A stretch of 25,746 bases of DNA from Firmicutes bacterium UBA6811 (GTDB taxonomy: Bacteria; Bacillota; SHA-98; UBA4971), in the NCBI GenBank assembly GCA_002452295.1, contig DKEX01000107.1:50722-76467 (forward strand), read 5' to 3'. Positions 23,470 through 25,746 of this stretch are shown here, piece by piece. Position numbers and translations under genes: made by a program. The notes beneath the pieces are model-generated. The model was given only the letters and a program-made list of their open reading frames with translations, was not told the DNA's origin and made no database searches. Positions within the stretch are counted from its first letter, which is position 1. Each line of letters opens with the position of its first letter.

Positions 23470-23499
23470 GCAAGGGAAGGCCTTCGGGCCTTCCCTTGC
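23470..23499 (+). terminator. UUCG-loop hairpin after the DUF2680-like gene
   Basis: GCAAGGGAAGGCC and GGCCTTCCCTTGC form a perfect 13-bp stem around the extra-stable tetraloop TTCG, 26 bases after the stop codon. The stem is very stable, but what follows (AACTTCGGGCG) is not T-rich on either strand. It may end or stabilise the transcript. Its right edge overlaps the candidate promoter of the response regulator gene. Confidence 0.68.
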
Positions 23500-23524
23500 A
23501 ACTTCGGGCGTAATCGGGCACAAT
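23496..23524 (+). promoter_or_regulatory. Candidate promoter of the two-component operon
   Basis: TTGCAA and CACAAT are separated by 17 bases; each matches consensus at 4/6. The -35 box overlaps the end of the UUCG hairpin. The -10 box is about 110 bases before the response regulator start. Confidence 0.42.
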
Positions 23525-23635
23525 GATCTCAGGTGAGCCTGCCACCGCGAGCATGAACCATAGACGAGGCCAGGTGGAAACCGGCCACAACAGGGGGACG
23601 GATACCGGGCACCTCGCCGGAGAAGGAGGCCTTCC

Positions 23636-24340
23636 GTGGACAAGCCGCGCATACTTGTGATAGATGATGAGGCCGCGATAGGCACCATGGTTGAGGACTA
23701 CCTGGAGGCACAGGGCTACAAGGTGGACTGGGCGTCCGACGGGCCGTCCGGCCTCGACGTCTTCCGCAGGACGCACCCGGACCTCATCATCCTCGACCTC
23801 ATGCTGCCCGGGAGGAGCGGGCTCGACGTCTGCCGAGATATCAGGGCATTAAGCAGTGTGCCTGTCATCATGCTCACGGCGAAGTCCGAGGAGATCGACC
23901 GCGTCGTCGGGCTCGAGCTTGGCGCGGATGACTATGTCACGAAGCCGTTCAGCCTGCGCGAGCTCGCCGCACGCGTGCGGGCGGTCCTGAGGCGAACCGG
24001 CAAGGACGTCGCGGACCCGGGAAGCGCCGTCCTTCAGGTCGGTGACATCACCATCGACACCGACCGCCACGAGGTCACGGTCGCGGGGCGCCCGGTGGCC
24101 CTTACGCCGACAGAGTTCGCCATCTTGAGCTTTCTCGCCGAACGCCCGGGCAGGGTCGCAAGCCGCCTGCAGCTTGTGAACGCCGTGCTCGGGGAGGCCT
24201 ACGCCGGATATGAAAGGTCGATCGACACTCACGTGAGCAACCTGCGAAGGAAGATCGAGGAGGACCCCTCGAACCCCAGGCGGCTTCTCACAGTGTACGG
24301 CCTCGGCTACAAGCTGGCCGAGCCCGGCGGGCGAGGCTAG
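23636..24340 (+). CDS. OmpR/PhoB-family response regulator
   Basis: The 234-residue DNA-binding regulator has a receiver domain (about 4-118) with the acidic pair Asp10/Asp11, phosphoacceptor Asp54 in LILDLMLPG, Thr81 and Lys103 in TKPF. An OmpR-type winged-helix domain follows (about 135-230), with ALTPTEFAILSFLAE, SIDTHVSNLRRKIEEDP and the final TVYGLGYKL. It should be phosphorylated by the histidine kinase encoded next. The GTG at 23636 is chosen because AAGGAGG lies six bases upstream. The stop is 167 bases before the kinase start, a wider gap than usual for such pairs. The DUF2680-like gene just upstream is a candidate target or signal partner. Confidence 0.95.
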   Translation: MDKPRILVIDDEAAIGTMVEDYLEAQGYKVDWASDGPSGLDVFRRTHPDLIILDLMLPGRSGLDVCRDIRALSSVPVIMLTAKSEEIDRVVGLELGADDYVTKPFSLRELAARVRAVLRRTGKDVADPGSAVLQVGDITIDTDRHEVTVAGRPVALTPTEFAILSFLAERPGRVASRLQLVNAVLGEAYAGYERSIDTHVSNLRRKIEEDPSNPRRLLTVYGLGYKLAEPGGRG

Positions 24341-24507
24341 TCACCGGCCCCGAGATCGAGATCATCGCCGGCCCTCCAGGGCTTGCCGATGTTTCACTCC
24401 GAAAACGGCGCCGCAGGCGCAGCGCTTCGAGAAAACCTGCGCGGACCGGCCAGCCGCGCCATGCCACGTCCCCCGCGGCGACGAGACGGCGCAGAGAGGA
24501 TGGCAGC

Positions 24508-25746
24508 GTGATGACCATCGGGCGGAAGATCTCCATAGCGTTCGTGGCAGTAGCCGTGTGCGGGGCCCTTCTCACCGCGGTTGTGGCGAATACCGCAACG
24601 CGATCGGTGTTCGACTGGTATGTCCAGGGAGCCACAGTGGCCCGCGCCGGGCAGTGGCGTGACCTCTTCGCCGCCTACTACGCGCAACGGGGCTCGTGGT
24701 CCGGAGTAGACGTCCTCGTGCATTCGGCGGGCGCGGGGCCTGTGCGCGGCAGGGGGTTCGGCAGGCGATGGGCGGGCGATCCCGCTGCGGCGACCAGGGG
24801 TGAGCGGGTGGTGCTTGCCGATGTGACCGGCACGGTCGTGGCGGACTCTGAAGGGGCGGCCACGGGTTCGGTCCTCGGTGAGGAGGCCGCCCGGTTCTCG
24901 CTGCCCATCGTCGTGGACGGCAGGCACGTCGGCACCGTAGCCCTGGTGACCCCGCTCCAGAGGGGGCTCGTGACGCTGGAGGCGGAGTTCCTGCGCCGCG
25001 TGACGGTTTCGACCCTCCTCGGGGCGGTCCTGGCCGCGCTCCTCGGGGCAGCGCTCGCATCCACGTTCTCGCGGCAGATATCCGCGCCCCTCGGCGAGCT
25101 TGCGCGCGCGGCGGGTCGCGTCGCGCGGCGCGACTTCAGCGTGCCGATCCAGGCCGAGCCGGAGGGGGAGATCGGGGACGTGGCGCGCGCGTTCAACCTC
25201 ATGCAGGATAGCCTCAGAGCAAGCGAGGACGCTCGCCACAAGCTCATGGCCGACGTGGCCCACGAGTTGCGTACGCCCCTCGCCGTTCTGCGCGGTAACC
25301 TGGAGTCGCTCCAGGAAGGCGTGGCCGAGGCGACCCCGGAGATGATCGTCTCCCTGCACGACGAGGTGATGCGCCTATCACGGATAGTGCAGGATCTCCT
25401 CAACCTGGGCCAGATGGAATCGGGCGGCTTCCCGCTGCACCTCGAGCCCACACAGGTAGGTGAGGTGATCACGCGCGTGGCGTCGGTATTTGGTCCGGAG
25501 GCGGAGTCGCGAGGGATCCGGCTCAAGGCAGAGGTGGAGCCGGGCCTCCCTGTGGTCCAGGCGGACCCGGATCGCATGGCCCAGGTGCTCGTGAACCTCC
25601 TCGGCAACGCCATGCGCCACACGCCCGACGGCGGCGTGGTTGCCGTGTCGGCCCGCCGGCACGACGGGGGCGTCGCCGTGTCCGTGCGCGATACGGGGCC
25701 AGGGATAGCCGAAGAGGACCTTCCCCACGTGTTCGACAGGTTCTAC
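24508..25746 (+). CDS. Sensor histidine kinase, cut at the window end
   Basis: The frame is open to the last base, so the C terminus is missing. The 413 visible residues form a transmembrane sensor kinase: TM1 (about 9-31), an extracytoplasmic sensor region with no domain I recognise (about 32-160), TM2 (about 166-186) and HAMP (about 187-240). The H-box is MADVAHELRTPLAVL (phosphorylated His252), and the ATPase part has the N-box NLLGNAMRHTP (363-373), G1 DTGPGI (395-400) and the F-box VFDRFY at the edge. Expected missing parts are the G2 box and last strands, some 40-50 residues. The GTG at 24508 has AGAGGA seven bases upstream; the adjacent ATG at 24511 is equally possible. It is the partner of the upstream response regulator. 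Confidence 0.95.
   Translation, partial: MMTIGRKISIAFVAVAVCGALLTAVVANTATRSVFDWYVQGATVARAGQWRDLFAAYYAQRGSWSGVDVLVHSAGAGPVRGRGFGRRWAGDPAAATRGERVVLADVTGTVVADSEGAATGSVLGEEAARFSLPIVVDGRHVGTVALVTPLQRGLVTLEAEFLRRVTVSTLLGAVLAALLGAALASTFSRQISAPLGELARAAGRVARRDFSVPIQAEPEGEIGDVARAFNLMQDSLRASEDARHKLMADVAHELRTPLAVLRGNLESLQEGVAEATPEMIVSLHDEVMRLSRIVQDLLNLGQMESGGFPLHLEPTQVGEVITRVASVFGPEAESRGIRLKAEVEPGLPVVQADPDRMAQVLVNLLGNAMRHTPDGGVVAVSARRHDGGVAVSVRDTGPGIAEEDLPHVFDRFY

Noticed and set aside
24394..25622. Two minus-strand open frames of over 300 codons
   Set aside because: Antisense to the sensor histidine kinase, whose H, N, G1 and F boxes are unmistakable.

Overview
The window is high-GC chromosomal DNA, densely coded on both strands. 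Consensus Shine-Dalgarno sites (AAGGAGG type), sigma-A-like -35/-10 pairs and gene families such as a DUF2680/YckD-like secreted protein, an Amidase_6-type protein and a TrmB-type regulator suggest a high-GC member of the Bacillota, probably one of the deep thermophilic clostridial-type lineages. This is inference; no rRNA or ribosomal protein gene is present to settle it. No tRNA, rRNA, CRISPR array, IS element or phage gene was seen.

Layout. (1) 1-1298: a small membrane-anchored orphan protein, then a scrambled remnant of a peptide ABC transporter in which the start of a dppD-like gene lies upstream of the end of a dppC-like gene. (2) 1299-5336, minus strand: a TGS-domain GTPase, a class A beta-lactamase-like serine hydrolase without a signal peptide, a PIG-L/LmbE deacetylase and a GH4 glycosidase. 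The last two overlap by one base (TGATG). Together they suggest cytoplasmic processing of an N-acetylated or phosphorylated glycoside. (3) 5603-7585, plus strand: an alpha-glucan phosphorylase with a clear promoter and an intrinsic terminator. (4) 7595-12330, minus strand: a GGDEF diguanylate cyclase, a P2-type cation ATPase with unusual M6 residues, and a TrmB-like regulator with a strong promoter and palindromic candidate operators. (5) 12498-12918: a non-coding array of about four 105-bp units with hairpins and a palindromic box. (6) 13196-15391, minus strand: an MFS transporter and a ChrB N-terminal-domain protein, with an inverted repeat over the ChrB-like gene's promoter.

(7) 15730-16968: an anchored Amidase_6-type protein. 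(8) 17078-20664: a carbohydrate ABC transporter (binding protein and two permeases, no ATPase) with an upstream inverted repeat and a large hairpin between the binding protein and the permeases. (9) 20721-22181, minus strand: a phosphoglucomutase/phosphomannomutase. (10) 22739-25746: a secreted DUF2680-like protein, then an OmpR-type response regulator and a sensor histidine kinase cut by the window end.

How the genes may work together: sugar uptake (ABC transporter), glucan phosphorolysis (glucose-1-phosphate) and phosphohexomutase form a coherent carbohydrate theme. The PIG-L/GH4 pair adds a glycoside branch. The P-type ATPase with its regulator and the ChrB-like/MFS pair look like two ion or toxicant modules. 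The three most unusual items are the 105-bp repeat array, the reversed dppD/dppC junction, and the clustering of a signal-less beta-lactamase-like hydrolase with a deacetylase and GH4 enzyme. No wholly new system could be demonstrated from the sequence alone.
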